Made by a program: the position numbers and the translations under genes. Shown piece by piece: positions 35,377-42,360 of a stretch of 64,000 bases of DNA (position 1 is the stretch's first letter; the number at the start of each line of letters is the position of its first letter). The notes under the pieces are model-generated. The model was not told the DNA's origin, searched no databases, and was given only the letters and a program-made list of their open reading frames with translations. Source of the DNA: Mangrovimicrobium sediminis (lineage in GTDB: Bacteria > Pseudomonadota > Gammaproteobacteria > Pseudomonadales > Halieaceae); assembly GCF_004745945.1 (NCBI RefSeq), contig NZ_SRLE01000003.1:28719-92718 (forward strand). The letters run 5' to 3'.

Positions 35377-37998
35377 ATGTCCCGCCAGTTCCGTCGCCTG
35401 CCGCTCGTGCTCGCCTGTCTTCCCTGCGCTTCCGCCCTGGCGGCGGAGACCCCCGTCGCCTGGGACATGCTGGGCAGCACCAGCAGTAACCTGGTCGCCC
35501 ACGTCAACGCCTTCGCCGGCGCCTTCAGCGATGCCGGTGATGGCGCGCAGAAATACCAGCGCGGGGTGTCCGCGACGATTCCCTTCCAGGTGCTGGACGA
35601 CAGCCTGGTGAGTTTTCCTAGCGACACCCTGGGCATCATCGACGACAACAACAGCGACGAGTTCTTCGGCATCACCGACACGGTGAACGGCGACAACAAC
35701 AGCGGTGACGTGCTGGCCACCTGGGAGTTCGACATCAGCGGCGCCACCGACCTCGGGCTCTCCCTGGACTTCGGCGCCATGGGCGATTTCGAGTCCTCCG
35801 ATGTCCTCACCGTGAGTGCGTCCATCGACGGCGGCGCCGCACAGACCCTGTTCAGTGTGGTCACCGACGACAGCGCCGCCAACGACTACCAGCTGGCCGG
35901 CGGCGCCGTGGTCACCCTGAACGACCCGGCGACCCTCAACGGCACGCTGCTCGGCAACCAGTTGCAGACCTTCCGCGCGGCGATCAGCGGTACGGGCAGC
36001 AGCCTGCTGGTCACCGTCACCGCCAATACCGATGGCGGCAGCGAAGCCTATGCGCTGCAGAACCTGGTGGTGTTGGACGGTTTCGAGGACGGCGCTGGTC
36101 CTGTGCCCGTGGCAATCCACGAGGTGCAGGGCAGCGGCGACATATCGCCCCTGGACGGCGCGAACGTGACCATCGAGGCGGTGGTCGTCGGCGACTTCCA
36201 GAACAACGGCGAGGCCGATAGCGGCGAGCTCAACGGCTTCTTCGTGCAGGAAGAAGACGCCGACGTGGACGGCGACCCGCTGACCTCCGAGGGCGTGTTC
36301 GTCTACTACCCGGGCGGTGCGGTGGATGTCGCCGTGGGCGACCTGGTCGAGGTCACCGGCCTGGTGTCCGAGTTCAATGGCCTCACCGAAGTAACCGCCA
36401 GCGACGTGGTGGTGATGGCCAGCGGCCAGCCCCTGCCGAGCGCCGGCACGCTGACCCTGCCGGTGGCCGACATCGCCGACTTCGAGCCCTTCGAGGGCAT
36501 GCTGGTGACCCTGCCGCAGTCCCTGGTGATCAGCGAGTACTTCAACTTCGACCGCTACGGCGAAATCGTCCTCGCATTGCCGCTGCCCGGTGAGGCGCGG
36601 CCGATGACCGCCACCGCGGTGGAACTGCCCGGCAGCAACGGCTACATGGACCGCGCCGACCTCAACGCGCGCTCGCGCATCACCCTGGACGACGGCCGCA
36701 CCAGCCAGAACCCGGACCCGGCGATTCACCCCAACGGCGCCGAGTTCACCCTGGCCAACCGCTTCCGCGGCGGCGACCTGGTCGCCGATACCACCGGCGT
36801 GCTGAACTACAGCTTCGGCCTGTACCGCGTGCAGCCCACCACCGGCGCCGCCTACACCGCGGCCAACCCGCGCCCGGCCAGCGCGCCGGCGGTCGGCGGC
36901 AGCCTGAAGGTGGCCTCCTTTAACGTGCTCAACTACTTCACCACCCTGGATGACAGCGGCGCGATCTGCGGCCCGGCCATGAACCTCGACTGCCGCGGTG
37001 CGGACAACGCCGAGGAGTTCGAGCGCCAGCGCAGCAAGATCATCGCCGCCCTGGCCAAGCTGGACGCCGCGGTGGTCGGCCTGATCGAGCTGGAGAACAA
37101 CAGCGCGGCCATCGACGACCTGGTCGCCGGCCTCAACGACCAGCTCGGCGCCGGCACTTACGCGGCGGTAGCGACCGGTGCGATCGGCGGCGACGCCATC
37201 CAGGTCGGCTTCATCTACCAGCCGGCCCTGGTCTCCACCCTTGGCGACTACGCGGTGCTGGACAGCAGCTTCGACGCGGACTACATCGACGACAAGAACC
37301 GCCCGGCCCTGGCGCAGACCTTCATGGACGGCAACGGCGGCGTATTCACCGCGGTGGTCAACCACCTGAAATCCAAGGGTTCGGACTGCGATGACATCGG
37401 CGACCCGGACATCGGCGACGGCCAGGGCAACTGCAACGGCACCCGCACCGACGCGGCGCGGGTCCTCGGCGACTGGCTGGCCACCGACCCCACCGACAGC
37501 GGCGACGGCGACTTCCTGGTGCTCGGCGACCTCAACTCCTACGACAAGGAAGACCCGATCATCGCGCTGCAGAGCGCCGGCTACGTCGACCTGCTGGCCA
37601 GCTTCGGCGGCGAGTACGCCTACAGCTACGTGTTCGATGGCCAGTACGGCTACCTCGACTACGCCATGGCCAACGGCCAGCTCGCCGGCCAGGTGAGCGG
37701 CGCCGCGCCCTGGCAGATCAATGCCGACGAGCCGGACATCCTGGACTACGACACCAGCTTCAAGCAGCCGGCGCAGGATGCGCTGTTTGAGGCCAACGAG
37801 TTCCGCAGTTCGGACCACGACCCCGTGGTTGTCGGCCTGGACCTGAACGTGCAGCCGCGCGAGGGTCGCGACTGCGTGCGCGGCGGCTGGCGCGACCTGT
37901 CCCGGCCCGACGGCACGCCGTTCGCAAATGCCCGTCAGTGCCTGATCTACTGGTTCAGAACCAGTAGCCGGAGAGAGGGGTCAGAGCCACGGCTCTGA
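35377..37998 (+). CDS. Extracellular nuclease of the endonuclease/exonuclease/phosphatase family
   Basis: This secreted protein has 873 residues (signal MSRQFRRLPLVLACLPCASALAAE). An N-terminal beta-rich domain and an OB/LTD-type region (about 225-370, VEVTGLVSEFNGLTEV) precede a C-terminal EEP nuclease domain. That domain has SFNVLNYFTT, LIELENN, VNHLKSKG, LGDLNSYDKEDP and SSDHDPVVVG. This is the ExeM/NucH layout of nucleases that degrade extracellular DNA. After the nuclease domain there is a short tail with GGWRDLSRPDGTPFANARQC. The last codons and the TGA stop are supplied by the first palindrome of the repeat array. GAGG stands eight bases before the ATG. Confidence 0.9.
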   Translation: MSRQFRRLPLVLACLPCASALAAETPVAWDMLGSTSSNLVAHVNAFAGAFSDAGDGAQKYQRGVSATIPFQVLDDSLVSFPSDTLGIIDDNNSDEFFGITDTVNGDNNSGDVLATWEFDISGATDLGLSLDFGAMGDFESSDVLTVSASIDGGAAQTLFSVVTDDSAANDYQLAGGAVVTLNDPATLNGTLLGNQLQTFRAAISGTGSSLLVTVTANTDGGSEAYALQNLVVLDGFEDGAGPVPVAIHEVQGSGDISPLDGANVTIEAVVVGDFQNNGEADSGELNGFFVQEEDADVDGDPLTSEGVFVYYPGGAVDVAVGDLVEVTGLVSEFNGLTEVTASDVVVMASGQPLPSAGTLTLPVADIADFEPFEGMLVTLPQSLVISEYFNFDRYGEIVLALPLPGEARPMTATAVELPGSNGYMDRADLNARSRITLDDGRTSQNPDPAIHPNGAEFTLANRFRGGDLVADTTGVLNYSFGLYRVQPTTGAAYTAANPRPASAPAVGGSLKVASFNVLNYFTTLDDSGAICGPAMNLDCRGADNAEEFERQRSKIIAALAKLDAAVVGLIELENNSAAIDDLVAGLNDQLGAGTYAAVATGAIGGDAIQVGFIYQPALVSTLGDYAVLDSSFDADYIDDKNRPALAQTFMDGNGGVFTAVVNHLKSKGSDCDDIGDPDIGDGQGNCNGTRTDAARVLGDWLATDPTDSGDGDFLVLGDLNSYDKEDPIIALQSAGYVDLLASFGGEYAYSYVFDGQYGYLDYAMANGQLAGQVSGAAPWQINADEPDILDYDTSFKQPAQDALFEANEFRSSDHDPVVVGLDLNVQPREGRDCVRGGWRDLSRPDGTPFANARQCLIYWFRTSSRREGSEPRL

Positions 37999-38184
37999 CC
38001 CCGGGTGCAACCCCGTGAGGCAGGGGCCACGAAACAAGGGGTCAGAGCCACGGCTCTGACCCCGGGCTCAACCCCGGCAGGCAGGGCCATGAAACAAGGG
38101 GTCAGAGCCACGGCTCTGACCCCGGGTGCAACCCCGTGAGGCAGGGGCCACGAAACGAGGGGTCGGAGCCATGGCTCTGACCCC
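37977..38184. repeat. Tandem array of four GGGGTCAGA palindromes
   Basis: There are four copies of a 26-base palindrome, GGGGTCAGAGCC-AC-GGCTCTGACCCC: 37977-38002, 38038-38063, 38098-38123 and 38159-38184. The period is 60-61 bases. The fourth copy differs at two positions (GGTCGGAGCC, AT centre). Spacers of about 35 bases are near-identical or alternate between two close variants. The array lies exactly between the convergent nuclease and VWA genes, and supplies the nuclease stop codon. Confidence 0.95.
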
Positions 38185-38202
38185 GGGCTCCGGCCCGCAC
38201 CC

Positions 38203-40281
38203 TCACATCGCGTCCGCCACCTCCGCCTTGCGCACCAGCTGCACAAACTCCGCCCGATACCCGTAGGGATCATCCCCGCGACTCGCCTGGGCCAGCCGCA
38301 GCACATCCTGGTAACCCCACTCGCCCGTGTACTTGCCGCCTTCGAGCAATTGCGCGAACCCGGCCACCGCTGTGGCAAAGTCCACCTCGCGGCGCAGCGC
38401 CGGGGTACTGTCATCGCGCAGCGGGATCGGCTGCTCGATCAACCGCGACTTGTCCTCGCCCGGCAGCTTGTAGCGCAGGCGCAGGAAGCCGTACTCGTCG
38501 CCACGCGCATCGCCTGCCTCGGCCTGCTCGCGGTAGCGCGAGGCGGAGAACACGCCGCTGTCGCTGCCCGCGGGAGTCATCTCGTAGATCGCCGTCACGC
38601 TGTGCCCGGCGCCGATGTCGCCGGCGTCCACCGCGTCGTTGTTGAAGTCCTCCTCGGCCAGCAGGCGGGTCTCGTAGCCGAGCAGGCGATACTCGCTCAC
38701 CGTGGCCGGGTTGAACTCGACCTGGATCTTGACGTCGCGAGCGATGGGGAAGAGTGAGGAGGTGGCCTCGTCCACCAGCACTTTCTGCGCCTCACCGAGG
38801 GTGTCGATGTAGGCGGCGACGCCGTTGCCGTTCTGTGCCAGCACCTGCATCAGCGCGTCGTTGTAATTGCCCTGGCCGAAGCCGAGCACGGAGAGGAACA
38901 CGCCGGATTCGCGCTTGCGCTCGACAAAGTCCTGCAGCGCCTCGCGGTCGGTGATGCCGACATTGAAGTCGCCGTCGGTGGCGAGGATCACGCGGTTCAC
39001 GCCGTCCTCGATAAAGTTTGCCTCAGCCAGCTCGTAGGCACGCTGGATGCCCTGGGCGCCGGCGGTGGAGCCGCCCGCCTGCAGGCGGCCCAGCGCGTCG
39101 AGAATCTTCTGTTTCTCGCTGGCCGGGGTGGGCTCGAGTACGGTGCCCGCGGCGCCGGCGTAGACCACCATGGAGACCGTATCCGTCGGCTGCAGGCGCG
39201 ACAGCAGCAGGTGCATGGATTGCTTGACCAGCGGCAGCTTGTCCGGGCTGTTCATGGAGCCGGAGACGTCGAGCAGGAACACCAGGTTGGCGCGCGGCTG
39301 GGCGCCGTCCAGTTCATAGCCCTGGATGCCGATGTGCACCAGCTTGTTGCCCGGCTTCCACGGCGAGTCGGTGACGGTCACGTTGGTGCTGAACGGACGC
39401 GAGCGGTCTTCCGGCAGCGGGTAGTCGTAGGGGAAGTAGTTGACCATCTCCTCCAGGCGCACGGCGTCCTTTTGCGGCAGCACGCCGTGGTTGAGCTGGC
39501 GGCGCACGAAGCTGTAGGCGGCGGTGTCGACATCGATGGAGAACGTGGAGACGGGTTCCTCGCCGACGCGTTTGACCGGGTTGGTTTCGGTGGCCTCGAA
39601 CTTGTCGCGGCCGGTGTCCTGGTAGTACGGGGGTGGACTGGCGTCATCTGCACTCACCTTGCGTCGCGCAGTGATCACCGCTTCCTCGATCGTGAGGGCG
39701 GGCTGGCTCATCCGGGAGGCCTGTGGCGCAGGCGCCGCGACCTCTGCCGACATTTCCATATCCTCTGCGGCGAATGCGCTCGGGGCGGTAACGATGACTT
39801 CTTCCAGTGAGTCCTGGCGCAATTCGAGGCTGCGCTCCGAGCGCAGGATCTCGTCGTAGGCATCGCTGTCGGCGAGTCCGCCGAGGCTCCCTTCGAGTCC
39901 GCCGCGCTGCGGCACCTGCAGGACGATAAACACGCCGAGCACGAGCACGGCGGCGCTGGCCAGGCCGCTGATGAACCAGCGCTGGGCGGGGTTGTGGGCA
40001 CTCAAGACATTCATGATGGATCTCCCGATGGATGGTTTGTCGGGAGTGGGACGCGCACCCGCGGCGAATCCTTGGTCGCCGGGTGCAGTTTTTTTCCGCT
40101 CTTGTTCCCCAGTACCCACCGCGGCGTTCTGCACGGTGTTCTCTGCGGCGTTTTCCAGCTGCACCGCATCGAACGCCTGTAGCGCCGCCTCGCGGGCGCG
40201 CCGGCGGGCATCCTCGTCGGGTGTCGCGTCGGGGGTGGCATCCACCCGCGCGAACAGGTGTTTCAGTTCGTCGTCTTGCAT
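38203..40281 (-). CDS. VWA-domain membrane protein (YfbK-like) paired with ECF sigma factor
   Basis: This protein has 692 residues. An N-terminal cytosolic segment (1-100) resembles the short sigma-facing part of anti-sigma proteins. One TM helix follows (about 103-125, WFISGLASAAVLVLGVFIVL), then a Pro/Ala-rich stretch. The extracytoplasmic part has a YfbK-type region and a von Willebrand factor A domain with MIDAS motif DVSGSMNS and ATDGDFNVGI. The start overlaps the sigma factor gene by 19 bases, indicating strict co-expression. It probably senses an envelope signal and controls the sigma factor; anti-sigma function is inference from position and topology. Confidence 0.85.
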   Translation of the reverse strand: MQDDELKHLFARVDATPDATPDEDARRRAREAALQAFDAVQLENAAENTVQNAAVGTGEQERKKTAPGDQGFAAGARPTPDKPSIGRSIMNVLSAHNPAQRWFISGLASAAVLVLGVFIVLQVPQRGGLEGSLGGLADSDAYDEILRSERSLELRQDSLEEVIVTAPSAFAAEDMEMSAEVAAPAPQASRMSQPALTIEEAVITARRKVSADDASPPPYYQDTGRDKFEATETNPVKRVGEEPVSTFSIDVDTAAYSFVRRQLNHGVLPQKDAVRLEEMVNYFPYDYPLPEDRSRPFSTNVTVTDSPWKPGNKLVHIGIQGYELDGAQPRANLVFLLDVSGSMNSPDKLPLVKQSMHLLLSRLQPTDTVSMVVYAGAAGTVLEPTPASEKQKILDALGRLQAGGSTAGAQGIQRAYELAEANFIEDGVNRVILATDGDFNVGITDREALQDFVERKRESGVFLSVLGFGQGNYNDALMQVLAQNGNGVAAYIDTLGEAQKVLVDEATSSLFPIARDVKIQVEFNPATVSEYRLLGYETRLLAEEDFNNDAVDAGDIGAGHSVTAIYEMTPAGSDSGVFSASRYREQAEAGDARGDEYGFLRLRYKLPGEDKSRLIEQPIPLRDDSTPALRREVDFATAVAGFAQLLEGGKYTGEWGYQDVLRLAQASRGDDPYGYRAEFVQLVRKAEVADAM

Positions 40282-40802
40282 ACATCGACTCCCGGCGGCA
40301 CCTGCTGTGCCAGCCGTTTGCGTATCTCGTGCAGGCGCCAGGACACGGTGGACTCCTTGACCTGCAGTACATCCGCCGCCTCGGCGTGGGTGAGCCCCTC
40401 GGCCAGCACCAGCACCACGGTCTCGCGGTAGCCCTCGCCCATCGCCGCCACCTGCGCCAGCACCTGGGCCAGCATGACCGCGGGCTCTGCGCTGTCCGCG
40501 GCGGCGGGTTCCGGCGCCTCGCTCTCCCGTACAGGTGGTCGCGCGCGCTGCCAGTCCCGCGCGCAGTTGATCACCAGGCGGTAGAGCCAGGTGCTGAACG
40601 CGGATTCAAAGCGGAACTGGCCGATGCTGCGGGCCAGTTTGATGCAGGCCTGCTGGGTGACATCCTCCGCGTCTTCCCGGCTGCTGCAGAAACGACGGGC
40701 GAAGCGGTACATCGTCGCGTAGTGGTCGTCGACGAGTCTCGAAAAGGCGTCGCGGTCGCCCGCCTGGGCGCGCCGGATGATGTCCTCTGGGTCCGTTGTC
40801 AT
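40263..40802 (-). CDS. ECF-type RNA polymerase sigma factor
   Basis: This 179-residue sigma-70 family protein has region 2 (DAFSRLVDDHYATMYRFARR, EDAEDVTQQACIKLARSIG, STWLYRLVINCARD) and region 4 (MGEGYRETVVLVLAEGLTH with helix-turn-helix HAEAADVLQVKESTVSWRL). A Pro/Ala/Glu-rich linker joins them. This is the standard ECF architecture. It is overlapped by the VWA membrane protein, its probable regulator. Its targets are unknown. Confidence 0.93.
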   Translation of the reverse strand: MTTDPEDIIRRAQAGDRDAFSRLVDDHYATMYRFARRFCSSREDAEDVTQQACIKLARSIGQFRFESAFSTWLYRLVINCARDWQRARPPVRESEAPEPAAADSAEPAVMLAQVLAQVAAMGEGYRETVVLVLAEGLTHAEAADVLQVKESTVSWRLHEIRKRLAQQVPPGVDVCKTTN

Positions 40803-40944
40803 GGCCAGTCGGTGGCTGTTTGGGTATGAGACGCGCGGGTGGCCGCAATCCTTGGGCGCCGGCGCTGATTATTTTTGTCCCGTGAACCGGGATGATAACC
40901 CGGCCGCCGCGTTTGCGGGCATGCCGGGTGGTGGGGAGGGGTTG

Positions 40945-41088
40945 TCAGGCGCCGAGTAGCACCGCAGCGAGCCAGGGGACGGCCAGCCAGAGCAGGCCCT
41001 TGGCGAGGAAGAACAGGAATCCGGCCAGCCCGAGGCGGGTCAGCCACGGTGGCAGGCTTTGCTGGTACTTGGTCAGTAGTGCTTGCAT
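40945..41088 (-). CDS. Small 47-residue membrane protein
   Basis: The protein opens MQALLTKYQQSLPPWLTRLG, continues with a hydrophobic stretch (LAGFLFFLAKGLLWLAVPWL) and ends AAVLLGA. The ATG (41086-41088) has GGAGA seven bases ahead, and the stop is TGA at 40945-40947. A short basic amphipathic head before one or two short hydrophobic segments, with FFLAKGLLWL, resembles small proteins seen widely in Proteobacteria. It lies in the same orientation between mddA and the sigma factor gene. Function unknown. Confidence 0.7.
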   Translation of the reverse strand: MQALLTKYQQSLPPWLTRLGLAGFLFFLAKGLLWLAVPWLAAVLLGA

Positions 41089-41143
41089 GGCGTCTGTCTC
41101 CACAGGCGGTAGTGCGGGAGCCGCGCTCGGCCCCCGGACACGA

Positions 41144-41899
41144 TCAGGCAGCTTCCGGTGCGTGCGCCGCGCGGCGACGACCCGGTATAGGAATAATCAT
41201 CGGCACGCGGCGGCGATACTCGAGGTATTCCGGGTGCGCATCGATCAAATCGCGTTCCTCCAGCTGGATGGCGACCAGGATGTAACCGGTGGTGCCCAGG
41301 GCGAACAGCAGGTGGGCGACGGTCATGACCGGGGTCATCCAGAAGCCCAGCAGGAAGCCCAGGTACAGCGGGTGGCGGCAGAAGCTGTACATCAGCGGGG
41401 TGACGAAGCGCAGCTCGGTGTAGGGCTTGTTGCGCAGGTTCAGCCACACCTGGCGCAGGCCGAACAGGTCGAAATGGTTGATCAGGAAGGTGCTGCTGAG
41501 CACGATCAGCCAGCCGAGCACGAACAGGGTCTGCAGCAGGGCGACCAGCAGCGGCTGGTTCACCGCCCAGATCACGCCGCCCATCGGCTGCCAGAACACG
41601 AACAGGGCGATCAGCGCCAGGCTCGAGGCCAGTACATAGGTACTGCGCTCGATGGCCTGGGGTATGAACCGGGTGATCCAGCGCTTGAAGAACGGCCGCG
41701 CCATCAGGCTGTGCTGCACGGCAAACAGCGCGAGCAGGCCGAGGTTGACCAGCAGGGCGGTGAGCAGCGGCACCTGGGGTGCTGAATCGATGCCCTTTGG
41801 CACGTAAATGTTGCCAACGAAGCCGATCGCGTAGAGAAATGTCAGGAAAAAGACGATGTACGACAGCGCCCCGTAGGCGAAGACCAGAATGCGTTGCAT
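41144..41899 (-). CDS. mddA: Methanethiol S-methyltransferase-like membrane protein (MddA/NnrU family)
   Basis: This is a 251-residue protein with about five to six membrane helices. The N-terminus (FLYAIGFVGNIYVPKGID) and the segments QHSLMARPFFKRW, FLINHFDLFGLRQVWLNL and FCRHPLYLGFLLGFW closely follow the MddA family as I recall it. The C-terminal LEERDLIDAHPEYLEYRRRVP is the SAM-binding end shared with isoprenylcysteine methyltransferases. MddA methylates methanethiol to dimethyl sulfide. Length and motifs fit; the closely related NnrU or ICMT-like proteins are the alternative. Upstream DNA holds 11-base-period direct repeats. Confidence 0.72.
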   Translation of the reverse strand: MQRILVFAYGALSYIVFFLTFLYAIGFVGNIYVPKGIDSAPQVPLLTALLVNLGLLALFAVQHSLMARPFFKRWITRFIPQAIERSTYVLASSLALIALFVFWQPMGGVIWAVNQPLLVALLQTLFVLGWLIVLSSTFLINHFDLFGLRQVWLNLRNKPYTELRFVTPLMYSFCRHPLYLGFLLGFWMTPVMTVAHLLFALGTTGYILVAIQLEERDLIDAHPEYLEYRRRVPMIIPIPGRRRAAHAPEAA

Positions 41900-42189
41900 G
41901 AGGGTGACTCTCCAGTGTGTTATTCACTGCCGGCCCCCGTGGCCGGCGTTGGGCACACTGTGCGCCAGAACCCCGTCCCAGTCCTGATCAACCCCTGACG
42001 CGTCCATGACCATTTCATGACCACGAAAAATCACCAATAAATACAACGAACTACGCTCACTACCAAAAAAGATACGACGACAGGACAAAAGTCGCGAACG
42101 CCAAAACTGCCCGAAAACTCCGTCCAGCAAAAGCAATTCCCGGAGCGACGATCCAGTTTTGGGAGCCCGCTCACAAAACCCGCCCCCGA
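41900..42189. other. AT-rich intergenic island upstream of mddA
   Basis: Around 41998-42150 the sequence is clearly richer in A/T than any flanking gene (for example AAAAATCACCAATAAATACA). The A-rich strand is the plus strand. It contains the direct repeats at 42003-42023. An apparent 70-codon frame on the minus strand lacks any support. This looks like regulatory or recently acquired DNA next to the inverted-repeat element. Confidence 0.5.
42003..42023. promoter_or_regulatory. Direct repeats, possible operator for mddA
   Basis: TCCATGACCA (42003-42012) and TTCATGACCA (42014-42023) repeat with an 11-base period, one helical turn. They sit about 105-125 bases upstream of the mddA start. Such phasing suits two adjacent regulator half-sites on one DNA face. 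Confidence 0.35.
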
Positions 42190-42360
42190 AAAGTGGGGTC
42201 AGATACGACTTTTAATGATGTCCACGGTGGAACTCCTGGCCTGGCACCTTTTTCTTTGGTACTGGGAATCCTCCCGATGAAAACCAATGCCGCAGGAACT
42301 GAATGCCGGAGGCCCGTGGGGAAGACAAACATCATTTAAAGGCGTATCTGACCCCACTTT
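42190..42360. repeat. 171-bp element with 32-bp imperfect inverted termini
   Basis: The left end (42190-42221, AAAGTGGGGTCAGATACG onward) and right end (42329-42360) are reverse complements over 32 bases with two mismatches. They enclose 107 bases without a coding frame. The right end abuts the regulator gene and forms its TAA stop. The size and the shared GGGGTCAGA core suggest a REPIN- or MITE-like non-autonomous element. No transposase gene is in the window. Confidence 0.85.

Noticed and set aside
35359..37818. 819-codon minus-strand frame
   Set aside because: Antisense to the extracellular nuclease, whose motifs are unambiguous.
37977..38184. CRISPR array
   Set aside because: The repeats are long palindromes and the spacers are near-identical to each other, unlike unique CRISPR spacers; no cas genes.
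41924..42136. 70-codon minus-strand frame upstream of mddA
   Set aside because: No ribosome site; it covers the AT-rich regulatory stretch.
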